A DNA stretch of 64,000 bases, taken from Rhodopirellula halodulae (GTDB lineage Bacteria > Planctomycetota > Planctomycetia > Pirellulales > Pirellulaceae). How positions within the stretch are numbered: the first letter of the stretch is position 1; the number at the start of each line of letters is the position of its first letter. The position numbers and the translations under genes were made by a program. Shown piece after piece: positions 56,918 to 63,999 of the stretch. The DNA lies in NCBI RefSeq assembly GCF_020966775.1, contig NZ_JAJKFV010000030.1, forward strand, positions 303,974-367,973. The letters are read 5' to 3'. The notes beneath the pieces are model-generated. The model was not told the origin of the DNA, made no database searches, and was given only the letters and a program-made list of their open reading frames with translations.

Positions 56918-57116
56918 CTCAAACATCAAGCAGGAAGGGAGGTGGAATCGGCCGGGACAAGGTTCCCAAAACCGCCGGGGCCAGTCTCTCGGGTGCAGTA
57001 TTCAAAGCTCACCAAACAACTTTATCAACCACGCAACCCGCCGGCCCACACGCCGAACCATTTGTCGCAAATGAGGTTTCCTCTAAACCAACTCCCCTCA
57101 ACCAATGCCTCCACCC

Positions 57117-57148
57117 AAAAGTACCCATCACATTCCATCAGATGCCCC
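57117..57148. repeat. Dispersed 31-bp element, first copy
   Basis: AAAAGTACCCATCACATTCC is followed by ATCAGATGCCCC. A second copy with ATGTGATGCCCC lies at 58388. In the second copy ATCACATTCCATGTGAT is a palindrome; the first has lost two pairs. Confidence 0.6.
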
Positions 57149-57191
57149 ACCACCTCACCGCACCTCAAACCCGGCCTAGCACCCTCTCAAC

Positions 57192-58229
57192 TCACTCATT
57201 CCAAACCAACGGCCCACAGCTTTCCATCGACACTTCGTCCTTCCGTTTTCCCGCTCCGACCAGCACCAGCCCCATGCCTCGTTGTTCCGCCAGCTTTTTC
57301 GCCTTCTCATCCTCCATCACGAACATCGCTGTCGACAGAGCGTCCGCATCCATCGCTGTTTCTGTTGTCACGGTCAACGCCAGCCACTGCCCCGCCGGGG
57401 AACCCGTCCTCGGATCAATCACATGCCCATAGCGTCTTCCCTGGTGATGGAAATACTGCTTGCCGCTTCCGCTCGTCGAGAGCGCCCGATTCTGCAGCCA
57501 CAATCCACCCAAGCGTCGACCTGGAACGGTTGGGTGAGAAACACCCACCAACCATCCTCGCCTCCGTGTCTCTCCCTCCAGCTCATCACGGATGTCACAG
57601 TGTTCTGGCGAATTCTCGTCAGTCGACAGTTGCTGGTCCCCCGATGCAAAAACACTGCTATAGCCCGCGTGAATCAAGAAATCTTCAATGCCCTCAGATC
57701 GCAGGTTGTTTGCGAGTTGGTCGATAGCGTAACCCTTGCCAATCGCCCCCAGATTCAGCGCCATTCCCGGCTTCTCAAACCGAACCGTGCGATTGGTTGT
57801 ATCAAGCGACAGATGTTGCCACCCCACCCTGTCCATCGCCGCCATGATCTCTTCGCGAGTCGGCTTCCTTCCTTCTCGCCGAGTGAACCCCCAAGCATCC
57901 ACCAACGGCCCTGCGGTGATGTCAAAGGCTCCGTCGGTTTGCTCTGACAATGACCGAGCATCCGCCAACAAGCGAAACACTTCCGGATTGACATGAACGG
58001 GTTGTTCAGCCGCAAGAGCGTTCACCCGAGAAACATCGCTGTCGCTGCGATAGATGGTCAGCACCGACTCGATGTCTTCGATCGCCTCCAAGTGCTTGAG
58101 CACCACATCTGCGACGCTGCGATGCCCAACCCGCAGCGTTTCATCAGGAACCAGAACCACGAAGTCGCACGCCATCGCACGATGTTTGACTTCCAACAAC
58201 AGACCGCTCTCACCCAGGCAACCGACCAA
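57192..58229 (-). CDS. apbE: FAD:protein FMN transferase (ApbE)
   Basis: 345 residues. ApbE moves FMN from FAD onto a Thr of target proteins, such as Na+-translocating NADH-quinone reductase and other electron-transfer subunits. Family segments are TDGAFDITAGPLVDAWGF, LNLGAIGKGYAIDQL, and the FAD- and Mg-binding YGHVIDPRTGSPAG with TAMDADALSTAMFVM. No clear signal peptide or lipobox is seen at the chosen start, although most ApbE proteins are exported; the true start could differ. A target flavoprotein gene is not next to it. Confidence 0.92.
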   Translation of the reverse strand: MVGCLGESGLLLEVKHRAMACDFVVLVPDETLRVGHRSVADVVLKHLEAIEDIESVLTIYRSDSDVSRVNALAAEQPVHVNPEVFRLLADARSLSEQTDGAFDITAGPLVDAWGFTRREGRKPTREEIMAAMDRVGWQHLSLDTTNRTVRFEKPGMALNLGAIGKGYAIDQLANNLRSEGIEDFLIHAGYSSVFASGDQQLSTDENSPEHCDIRDELEGETRRRGWLVGVSHPTVPGRRLGGLWLQNRALSTSGSGKQYFHHQGRRYGHVIDPRTGSPAGQWLALTVTTETAMDADALSTAMFVMEDEKAKKLAEQRGMGLVLVGAGKRKDEVSMESCGPLVWNE

Positions 58230-58302
58230 TCAACCCAACGTCCCAATCATAGCCCGCGATCAAACCCTTCAAACCACCCACCGCACTTCAAACCACCCGC
58301 CC

Positions 58303-58361
58303 GTAGGTCAGGCCCCGCCTGACGCCGCTCCCTTTGCGATCACCACCACCAAACAAATCAC
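58303..58361. repeat. GTAGGTCAGG-type palindromic repeat, pair member 1
   Basis: GTAGGTCAGGCCCCGCCTGACG leads into CCGCTCCC and then GATCACCACCACCAAACAAA. An almost identical 59-base unit begins 128 bases on. Confidence 0.8.
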
Positions 58362-58387
58362 TCCACCCCTGCCACCGCCTCCTGCCA

Positions 58388-58418
58388 AAAAGTACCCATC
58401 ACATTCCATGTGATGCCC
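58388..58418. repeat. Dispersed 31-bp element, second copy
   Basis: AAAAGTACCCATCACATTCC followed by ATGTGATGCCCC, as at 57117. It lies between the two units of the GTAGGTCAGG-type pair. Confidence 0.6.
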
Positions 58419-58430
58419 CCACACCTCCCT

Positions 58431-58490
58431 GTAGGTCAGGCCCCGCCTGACGCCGCTCCCACTCCGATCACCACCACCAAACAAATCACT
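58431..58490. repeat. GTAGGTCAGG-type palindromic repeat, pair member 2
   Basis: Same sequence as the unit at 58303 except a few bases, including the trailing GATCACCACCACCAAACAAA. It ends just where the integrase gene begins its 3' end. Confidence 0.8.
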
Positions 58491-59957
58491 CTACGATGCC
58501 AAACCCAACGTCCTCACCCGATAACCAACGACACATTCCTGCACGCTCGACTCACCATCGCCGCCGGATTCGGAATCCTCATCCCAGGGCGCCTTCAAAT
58601 CTTCAGCCGGATCCGTCAACGCCTGGTCGATTGCTGGTTGCGTTGAAATCAAACGATCCAGAGGGCTCACCACCTTCTTCTCATTCGGATTCCAAACGTG
58701 CGTGTAAATCTCCGTGGTCTTGACATCGTTGTGCCCCAGCAACTGCTGGATCTGTCGGATGTCGGTCCCCGACCACAACAAATGTGTCGCGAAGCAATGC
58801 CGAAACGTATGGCTCGTCACATGCTTCTGAATCCCAGCGTTCTCCACGGCCACTCGCAAGTGCTTCGGAAAGGTTCCCGCATGAACATGGTGCCGATGAA
58901 CGCGCCCCGTTTTCGGATCCGTCGACAATCGATGTGACGCGAAAAGATACTGCCACTTGAACTCACGATGCGCCGACGGGTACTTCCGGCTCAGAGCATA
59001 CGGCAGGTAGACCGAGGCGGTCCCGTTCGCCAAGTCATGCTCGTGCAACGCTTCTCGCGACTTCACAAATCGACGCAGCGGTTCCAGCAAATCATCAGGC
59101 ATCGGAACCAAGCGGCTCTTCCCACCCTTCGACTGCCGGATCTCCAGTTGCTGATTCGCAAAGTCGACATCCTTAACTCGTAACCGGTGAGCTTCACTGA
59201 TTCGCAGCCCACACCCATACAGCAACTTCGCGATCACCAGCTGCAATCCTTCCAAACCCTCGAACACCTCCGCAACTTCGCCAGGCGACAAAACCGTGGG
59301 CGTCATCGAATCCTTGTTAGCGCGAATCGCTTCGATCTTCCCCATCTCGCGCTTCAGCACCAACGTGAAGAACTTCAGCAAAGCATGAAATGCCAAGTTC
59401 TGTGTCGACGGAGCCACGTTGCCATCCACCGCCAAATCAGTCAGATGACCTTCGACATCGTGAGCACCAATCCGTTCAAAGTCAGCCAAGCTATTCAGTG
59501 CCCTCTCTGCCATGAACGCTTTCAATTTCGAAACGTAGCTGCGTTCCGTTGCGTACGCCATTCCGGTGCGTCGCATTCCTCGACGAAATTCCTGAATCGC
59601 ATCGGGCTCATTGGGATTGATTTTACCAACGACGTCATCGATCGAATCGTACCCCTCCTTCTGTGCACGCTCGACCATCACGATCTCTGCCATCTTTCGT
59701 TTGATGGTGAGCAGATCGTCGGTCGTCCGCTTTTGAAACGCCGTCCGGTACAGCATCAAACCTTCCAGCATTTTCATACGTTTCCAAGCCGGTACCTGCG
59801 CGTCGCGTCGTGCACGAAGAAACGGAATCACATGCCCCGCCTCAAACTGCCATTGCGGATCAAACTCACGACGATGAAATTCGCAAAGCTTCTTGAACCA
59901 AATGTTCGCCCACCGCTTCCGTTGCTCTTCGCTGTTAAGCTTCGAATACTTCGTCAT
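58491..59957 (-). CDS. intI: Integron integrase (tyrosine recombinase, IntI type)
   Basis: 488 residues from the ATG at 59957; a GTG nine codons upstream is possible. The tyrosine-recombinase set is complete: Arg252 (GCGLRISEA), His383/Arg386 (SHTFRHCF), His409 (LLGHNDV) and Tyr418 (EIYTHV). Between the first and second catalytic boxes it has YALSRKYPSAHREFKWQYLF (about 320-339), the extra helix that separates integron integrases from XerC/D and which binds extrahelical bases of attC. GGKSRLVPMP and VVSPLDRL also match IntI. It is longer than usual IntI (about 320-340) through some 120 extra residues at the front and 50 at the end. It is read away from the cassette array, as in chromosomal integrons. 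Confidence 0.93.
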   Translation of the reverse strand: MTKYSKLNSEEQRKRWANIWFKKLCEFHRREFDPQWQFEAGHVIPFLRARRDAQVPAWKRMKMLEGLMLYRTAFQKRTTDDLLTIKRKMAEIVMVERAQKEGYDSIDDVVGKINPNEPDAIQEFRRGMRRTGMAYATERSYVSKLKAFMAERALNSLADFERIGAHDVEGHLTDLAVDGNVAPSTQNLAFHALLKFFTLVLKREMGKIEAIRANKDSMTPTVLSPGEVAEVFEGLEGLQLVIAKLLYGCGLRISEAHRLRVKDVDFANQQLEIRQSKGGKSRLVPMPDDLLEPLRRFVKSREALHEHDLANGTASVYLPYALSRKYPSAHREFKWQYLFASHRLSTDPKTGRVHRHHVHAGTFPKHLRVAVENAGIQKHVTSHTFRHCFATHLLWSGTDIRQIQQLLGHNDVKTTEIYTHVWNPNEKKVVSPLDRLISTQPAIDQALTDPAEDLKAPWDEDSESGGDGESSVQECVVGYRVRTLGLAS

Positions 59958-59984
59958 CAATCCAATCTCACTTTCAAATACCAC

Positions 59985-60048
59985 AGTAGGTCAGGCCATG
60001 CCTGACGCCCCCACAACACCTCGTACGTCAGGCCATCCCTAACACCCA
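59985..60048. repeat. Two GTAGGTCAGG-type palindromic repeats upstream of intI
   Basis: GTAGGTCAGGCCATGCCTGACG at 59985 and a diverged GTACGTCAGGCCATCCCTAAC about 38 bases on. Both sit immediately upstream of the integrase start. Confidence 0.7.
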
Positions 60049-60649
60049 CCTATCCCTACCGAACAACCAACCACCTCTTCCATGGTTTGCTCCCCATCAA
60101 CGCAACCTCTCACCCACCGCAACGCGCATCTCCTGAATATCCCAAAACACCAAACAAACCAACGACACAACAATTCATTCTCCGACGCGCCATCGCCTTC
60201 GCCAATCTCCAACTTGCATCCGACCACACAACGCCTTCAACAATCCAAACCTACCAATCCCCCAACCCGCAAACTGAACCTAGACCCGTTCACGATCGCG
60301 ACCAGTGCTCAACAAACGCGAGAACACATTTTGGCATTCAAAACACTTGCATCGCGCAGTTGCATCGTCGAAAATCGTGGGGCTTGCTAACCGGACACTT
60401 TGGCTAGCTAGCTCGGTCATTCGCGCTCGCGGCTTCGAGAAGCAGTTTGGTCGCGAAGGATCACGAATCGGTCTCGGGCAGCAACGTTCGACCCGACAAA
60501 CCCGAAGAGAATATGAAGCGAAGTGATGGATCGGAAGAATTTATCGAGGGGCGGTGTCACCCAGATGGACGAAGTCCGCGCTCCCGGAACGTCAGGCAGC
60601 AAAAACGACCAGCAAAGTTTTTCTCAGCGAGACTGCCTCCATGTGCGCC

Positions 60650-60838
60650 GGGAACAAGTTCCATAGTCCCCCGACAGGCAAACCAAAGCGATGGGAACAA
60701 GTCCTCGCCTGGCAGCCCGAAGTGGCGGAACCACTGGGAATAAGTCCCACCCCGAGACTTATTCCCACCGCCACACAGTGTAAAATACTGTCGAAACCCC
60801 AATTCCCACCTGCTCGACAGGTAATAAACAAGTTATCC
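60650..60838 (+). other. attI: Candidate attI site with direct repeats and hairpin
   Basis: GGGAAYAAGTYC occurs at 60650, 60693 and 60736, spaced exactly 43 bases. An inverted copy at 60754-60767 makes a hairpin TGGGAATAAGTC/GACTTATTCCCA, extended by GTGGCGG (60722) and CCGCCAC (60768) with a six-base bulge. CTGTCGA (60788) and TCGACAG (60814) form another inverted repeat. GTTATCC at 60832-60838 resembles the right-hand core of the attC sites (GTTATCG) and is the likely point where cassettes join. In class 1 attI, direct repeats also flank the core. That this is attI is inference from position and form. Confidence 0.55.
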
Positions 60839-60858
60839 GAGCTAAAAAACAAGCTGGA

Positions 60859-61311
60859 ATGAAACATCGAACCATCGCATTCATCTCCGCTGCTGTCTTG
60901 CTGGCGATCCTGCTGGTCCCTCTGTTTCGTTCCGTTCGCCCTGCCTACCACCGCTACCGCTTCGAATCCGCTCAACAAGCCACTCTCAACGGGAACGAAG
61001 AACAAAGGCTCTTCGGGCTACTCGACAATGGCTTCCAGTCTCTCGACCATCACCTCGAGCAGCTTGTAGAAATTGGTGCTATTCGTCATGCATCATTTAC
61101 TTTGCCGAACATCCTGAACGACTCCTCTGATCGCAAGACGCTCGCACAGGACATGCTCAATAGCAATTGCCCTCCGGTCGTGTATTGGTCGTCTCCCGCT
61201 CCCGGCGATGTGACTCCAATGGTGCTTGACGTTTGGTGCGAGCACGGCGACCTCAAGCAGTGGACCGCGTACTTAACTCAATTCGACCCTGACGTGAAAA
61301 CCGACGGATAA
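60859..61311 (+). CDS. Cassette 1 gene: hypothetical protein with N-terminal membrane helix
   Basis: 150 residues, family not recognised. A single helix lies at about 6-24 (IAFISAAVLLAILLVPLF) and the rest is soluble, with Leu- and Asp-rich helices and a Cys pair at about 104 and 127 (SNCPP, DVWCEH). It is the first cassette after the candidate attI. Its TAA stop is the TAA of the first attC (61309-61311), a common feature of integron cassettes. It is read away from intI, like other cassette genes. Confidence 0.68.
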   Translation: MKHRTIAFISAAVLLAILLVPLFRSVRPAYHRYRFESAQQATLNGNEEQRLFGLLDNGFQSLDHHLEQLVEIGAIRHASFTLPNILNDSSDRKTLAQDMLNSNCPPVVYWSSPAPGDVTPMVLDVWCEHGDLKQWTAYLTQFDPDVKTDG

Positions 61312-61398
61312 CCATGGCATTCACACGGAGCGGGGCTTGCGGCCGGATTTGAAATGGGCAGCTTTACTCTCCCCGCCCGGTGATGCCGGTCGTTCGTC
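61306..61398 (+). other. attC: attC site 1
   Basis: Outer cores GGATAAC (61306) and GTTCGTC (61392). Inner left arm GGCATTCACACGGAGCGGGG (61316-61335) pairs with CCCCGCCCGGTGATGCC (61371-61387), all 17 bases of the right arm, leaving three extrahelical bases (T, A, A) on the left. This unpaired pattern is what integron integrases recognise. Length 93. Confidence 0.88.
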
Positions 61399-61409
61399 AA
61401 TTGACACAA

Positions 61410-61694
61410 ATGAAAACGGATTGGATTAAACGACCTGACAACTGGCCCGCAGCCTTGCAATTTGCGGCTGCCGCGACTTGCATTTGCCCGACAGTTGCAC
61501 TCCTTGCAGCCGACTTGAATGCCTTGGCAGTTCTTTCGGCACTTTGCGGATTTGGGCTCTGGTGTTGGCTTGGACGGGGAACCGAGGGTTTCCCATTGTT
61601 GTTTGATATGCTTGGGATGACGGTTTTGCTTACCAATAGTCTGGGATTGCTAGTTGCTTTGACACGGCTCGCGAGATTCTCTGTTTCAAGCTGA
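61410..61694 (+). CDS. Cassette 2 gene: small hydrophobic membrane protein
   Basis: 94 residues from the ATG at 61410, twelve bases after the first attC. Two or three hydrophobic stretches at about 15-35, 37-53 and 62-82. Two Cys (TCICP) lie in the first. Family not recognised. The stop lies 122 bases before attC 2. No ribosome site is evident, so translation may be weak or the start may differ. Confidence 0.55.
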   Translation: MKTDWIKRPDNWPAALQFAAAATCICPTVALLAADLNALAVLSALCGFGLWCWLGRGTEGFPLLFDMLGMTVLLTNSLGLLVALTRLARFSVSS

Positions 61695-61816
61695 CGGAAA
61701 TCATTCCCGATACATCGATCACGTTGCCTTCCGTCTATTGCTGTGCGTATCGGGTTCACAGTCGACGGGATTCAATATCGACTTCAATTCCGTGTATTTC
61801 ATCATGGGGGAAGTCT

Positions 61817-61907
61817 GACGAACCATCCGATGCACCCGAGTCGCCGAGTCGGGTGTTTTGACAATGGAAGATTGCTCACGGCGACCGGGTGATCGGTACC
61901 GTTAGTC
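61817..61907 (+). other. attC: attC site 2
   Basis: Outer cores GACGAAC (61817) and GTTAGTC (61901). Left arm CCGATGCACCCGAGTCGCC (61827-61845) pairs with GGCGACCGGGTGATCGG (61880-61896), with two extrahelical bases (G, A) on the left. Near-identical to attC 4. Length 91. Confidence 0.88.
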
Positions 61908-62152
61908 GGTGACATCTCCGCCCATACCGGAACGCATCCACGTTCAGTACTTGAACCGGCGCTCGCCCATTCCCAACCCTGCGCGTTTCTTGCGCACGCG
62001 GTGTATTTGGCAACAGTACACTGCACGCACTGGTCGAAACCGAAATCGCGTCTCACACGCCACCGATGTGGCCGAAGGCTAACGATTGCGATCGGCAGTC
62101 TTAACTCTAGAATCGGCTGATATCCGAACCCATGTAGCTCTCCCTGCCGGAC

Positions 62153-62275
62153 GTGATTCGATTCTCGCCTGCGTTTTCCGTGCGGGGCTTGGCCTTCGCT
62201 TGCAACGCCGGCACCGATACAACACGGGCTCATTTCCGACGAAACCGTCGCCTCGACCCAGAGCACTCCGAATAA
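62153..62275 (+). CDS. Cassette 3: possible small gene
   Basis: A 40-codon frame from a GTG to the TAA of attC 3 (62273-62275). It has a hydrophobic start (FSPAFSVRGLAFACNAG) and an Arg/His-rich end. The only support is that its stop coincides with the attC TAA, as in cassettes 1 and 4. No ribosome site and no other longer frame on the plus strand was convincing, so this cassette may carry no gene. Confidence 0.25.
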   Translation: MIRFSPAFSVRGLAFACNAGTDTTRAHFRRNRRLDPEHSE

Positions 62276-62364
62276 CCATTGCGTGCACACGGAGCGGTGG
62301 TGGAGACTCGGTACACTTTCCAATTACATCTCTCGCCACCGCCCGGTGACGCCGAACGTTACCC
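62270..62364 (+). other. attC: attC site 3
   Basis: Outer cores GAATAAC (62270) and GTTACCC (62358). Left arm GCGTGCACACGGAGCGGTGG (62281-62300) pairs with CCACCGCCCGGTGACGC (62336-62352), leaving G, A and A unpaired on the left. Length 95. The loop differs from that of sites 2 and 4 and is like that of 5 and 6. Confidence 0.88.
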
Positions 62365-62375
62365 GACCGAACTCC

Positions 62376-62792
62376 ATGGAACTTGACAAAGATCGTATTC
62401 GATTTCATGGCAAGCTCATGTCCGCTGCTCAACGGTTTGGCGGTTCTGCATCCGGCGACGAATCGCAGCCCTTTGTTGATACCCTCTATCGCGAATGGCT
62501 TGATGAATCGCTCCCACTTTCCTCCGTTGGTCCATGGCTCGATGCAAAGCTTCAAAACACATTTGAATCACTTGATTCACCGCCACACTGGGTAGAAGAC
62601 GAACCCGCTTGGCCATTTATTGACGGCGTGCCAATGGTGTTCGTTTCACAGACTTCTTTTGCGGACACGCCACTTGCCAACGATCGACTCTCTGTCGGTG
62701 AAACCATATACTTATTTGCCGGGCGTCGCTCTGACGCCGGGCGGATTCGGATGGAGTACCGCGTTATTTCGCAATTCGCACAAGGCGGGTAA
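62376..62792 (+). CDS. Cassette 4 gene: hypothetical protein
   Basis: 138 residues from the ATG at 62376, twelve bases after the core of attC 3. It ends in the TAA of attC 4 (62790-62792). Soluble, acidic, no signal or membrane helix. The second half reads PPHWVEDEPAWPFIDGVPM and then FVSQTSF, LSVGETIYLFAGR and YRVISQF; the Trp-Pro, Gly-x-Pro-Met and phrase spacing faintly recall DUF1963/YwqG-like proteins. I do not rely on that. Function unknown. Confidence 0.66.
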   Translation: MELDKDRIRFHGKLMSAAQRFGGSASGDESQPFVDTLYREWLDESLPLSSVGPWLDAKLQNTFESLDSPPHWVEDEPAWPFIDGVPMVFVSQTSFADTPLANDRLSVGETIYLFAGRRSDAGRIRMEYRVISQFAQGG

Positions 62793-62877
62793 CCATCCGA
62801 TGCACCCGAGTCGCCGAGTCGGGCGTTTTGGCAATGGAAGATTTCTCGCGGCGACCGGGTGATCGGTAACGTTATCG
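62787..62877 (+). other. attC: attC site 4
   Basis: Outer cores GGGTAAC (62787) and GTTATCG (62871). Arms CCGATGCACCCGAGTCGCC (62797-62815) and GGCGACCGGGTGATCGG (62850-62866), with G and A extrahelical. It differs from attC 2 by only a few bases. Length 91. Confidence 0.9.
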
Positions 62878-62886
62878 CGGCGACTC

Positions 62887-63348
62887 ATGCAGGACATGGC
62901 GATGTCATTCTCGGTTGCACACCACGCCGTCATTGATGCTCGTGACCGACTGCTCGTCGATTTGTTGATGAAACGATTGAAAATTCAAGACGTTGAACAT
63001 CAAACCAATCGACGTTGAAAACAATGGCGGACACAACTGCGATCGGTCGCTTGGCACACTTTGTCGTTCGACCATGCAACATCCGTCGCGGTCATGCGAA
63101 CGGTCGTCAACCTTTCGGACGAACGACTGTGTTCCGGTTGTCAACCGATCGCCTCACCGCGACTCCAACGTATCACCGCTGCGTAGACTCCCGGAAACGA
63201 TGCGAACGATGTCGATTTCGTCTGATACAATCCTCTGACGTTCTCCATCGACGTCGTACCCATCGCTTCCTCACCTGTCGGTGCGCTCGTGATCGCCACT
63301 CGACGGTTGTGAATTGCTCGATTGGATTCACGACAGTATTCCCGATAA
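62887..63348 (+). pseudogene. Cassette 5: decayed reading frame
   Basis: One frame runs from an ATG at 62887 to the TAA of attC 5 (63346-63348) but is broken by TGA at 63016, TAG at 63184, TGA at 63223 and TGA at 63310. It gives protein-like text (MRTVVNLSDERLCSGCQPIA; FSIDVVPIASSPVGALVIA). The neighbouring cassette has the same frame; two of the four stops are sense codons there (TGG and CAG). The 39 bases between the shared TAG and TGA could also be read in another frame. Function unknown. Confidence 0.4.
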
Positions 63349-63437
63349 CCACGCGATGATGACGGAGCGGTGGTGGAGACCAACTCGGCATACCAATCAC
63401 ATCCCTCGCCACCGCCCGCATATCGCAAACGTTATCG
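63343..63437 (+). other. attC: attC site 5
   Basis: Outer cores CGATAAC (63343) and GTTATCG (63431). The inner arms pair over 18 bases of right arm, CCACCGCCCGCATATCGC, with three extra bases on the left arm, as in sites 1 and 3. Length 95. It is almost identical to site 6. Confidence 0.88.
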
Positions 63438-63532
63438 CGGCGATCTACGCAGGACGTAGCGATGCCGATCGTTGGTTGCACACCACGCCGTCATTGATGC
63501 TCGTGACAGCCTGCTCCACGACGCGTCGATGA

Positions 63533-63910
63533 CACAATGAAAACAATCAGCACAGCGAACATCAAACCAATCGACGCTGGACACAATGGACGACAAAGCT
63601 GCGGTCGGTCGATCGTGACATCTCATCACACGATCTTGCAACATCCGTCGCGGTCATGCGAACAGTCGTCAACCTTTCGGACGAACGACTGCGTTCTGGT
63701 TGCCAACCGATCGCATCACCGCGACTCCAACGTTTCGCCGCTGCGTAGACTCCCGGAAACGATGCGAACGATGTCGATTTCGTCTGATACAATCCTTTCA
63801 CGTTCTCCATCGACATCGTACCCATCGCTTCCTCACCTGTCGGTGCGCTCGTGATCGTCACTCGACGTTTCCAGATCGCTCGATTTGATCCACGAAAGTA
63901 TTCCCGATAA
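63533..63910 (+). pseudogene. Cassette 6: decayed copy of the cassette 5 frame
   Basis: Same frame as in cassette 5, open from 63533 to a TAG at 63746, then broken again by TGA at 63785, and open to the TAA of attC 6 (63908-63910). The last 40 codons include FSIDIVPIASSPVGALVIV, with conservative changes from cassette 5 (L/F, V/I, A/V). Upstream of 63533 the matching frame is shifted or interrupted. The two cassettes are clearly copies of one ancestor. Confidence 0.4.
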
Positions 63911-63999
63911 CCATGCGATGATGACGGAGCGGTGGTGGAGACCAACTTGGCATTCCAATCACATCCCTCGCCACCGCCCGCATATCGCAAACGTTATCG
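63905..63999 (+). other. attC: attC site 6, at the window edge
   Basis: Outer cores CGATAAC (63905) and GTTATCG (63993). Arms and loop match site 5 with a handful of changes. The array probably continues past the window. Length 95. Confidence 0.88.

Larger units (their letters stand above)
59958..60858. other. Region between integrase and first cassette gene
   Basis: About 900 bases. It holds two copies of the palindromic repeat (59985-60048), a C/A-rich stretch (about 60050-60330) with no gene, and the structured candidate attI region (60650-60838). Frames through it, for example 60447-60743, end inside the direct repeats and are rejected. Promoters for intI and for the cassettes should lie here; I could not fix them. 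Confidence 0.6.

Noticed and set aside
58491..59957. XerC/XerD or phage integrase
   Set aside because: The integron-specific insertion between the catalytic boxes and the adjoining attC array favour IntI. No phage genes are present.
60447..60743. Possible gene between intI and cassette 1
   Set aside because: Highly charged product, no ribosome site, and it ends inside the direct repeats and hairpin of the candidate attI.
60770..60794. LexA-type box for SOS control of intI
   Set aside because: ACAGT-N7-ACTGT and the CTGTCGA/TCGACAG pair have the wrong orientation or spacing for known LexA sites.
61802..62323. 173-codon minus-strand frame
   Set aside because: It spans attC 2, the cassette 3 body and part of attC 3; long frames through GC-rich palindromes are expected by chance.
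63562..63990. 142-codon minus-strand frame, with a similar one at 63141-63428
   Set aside because: Both run through attC sites and read against the cassette direction. Similarity between them follows from duplication of the cassette, and most differences change the amino acid.
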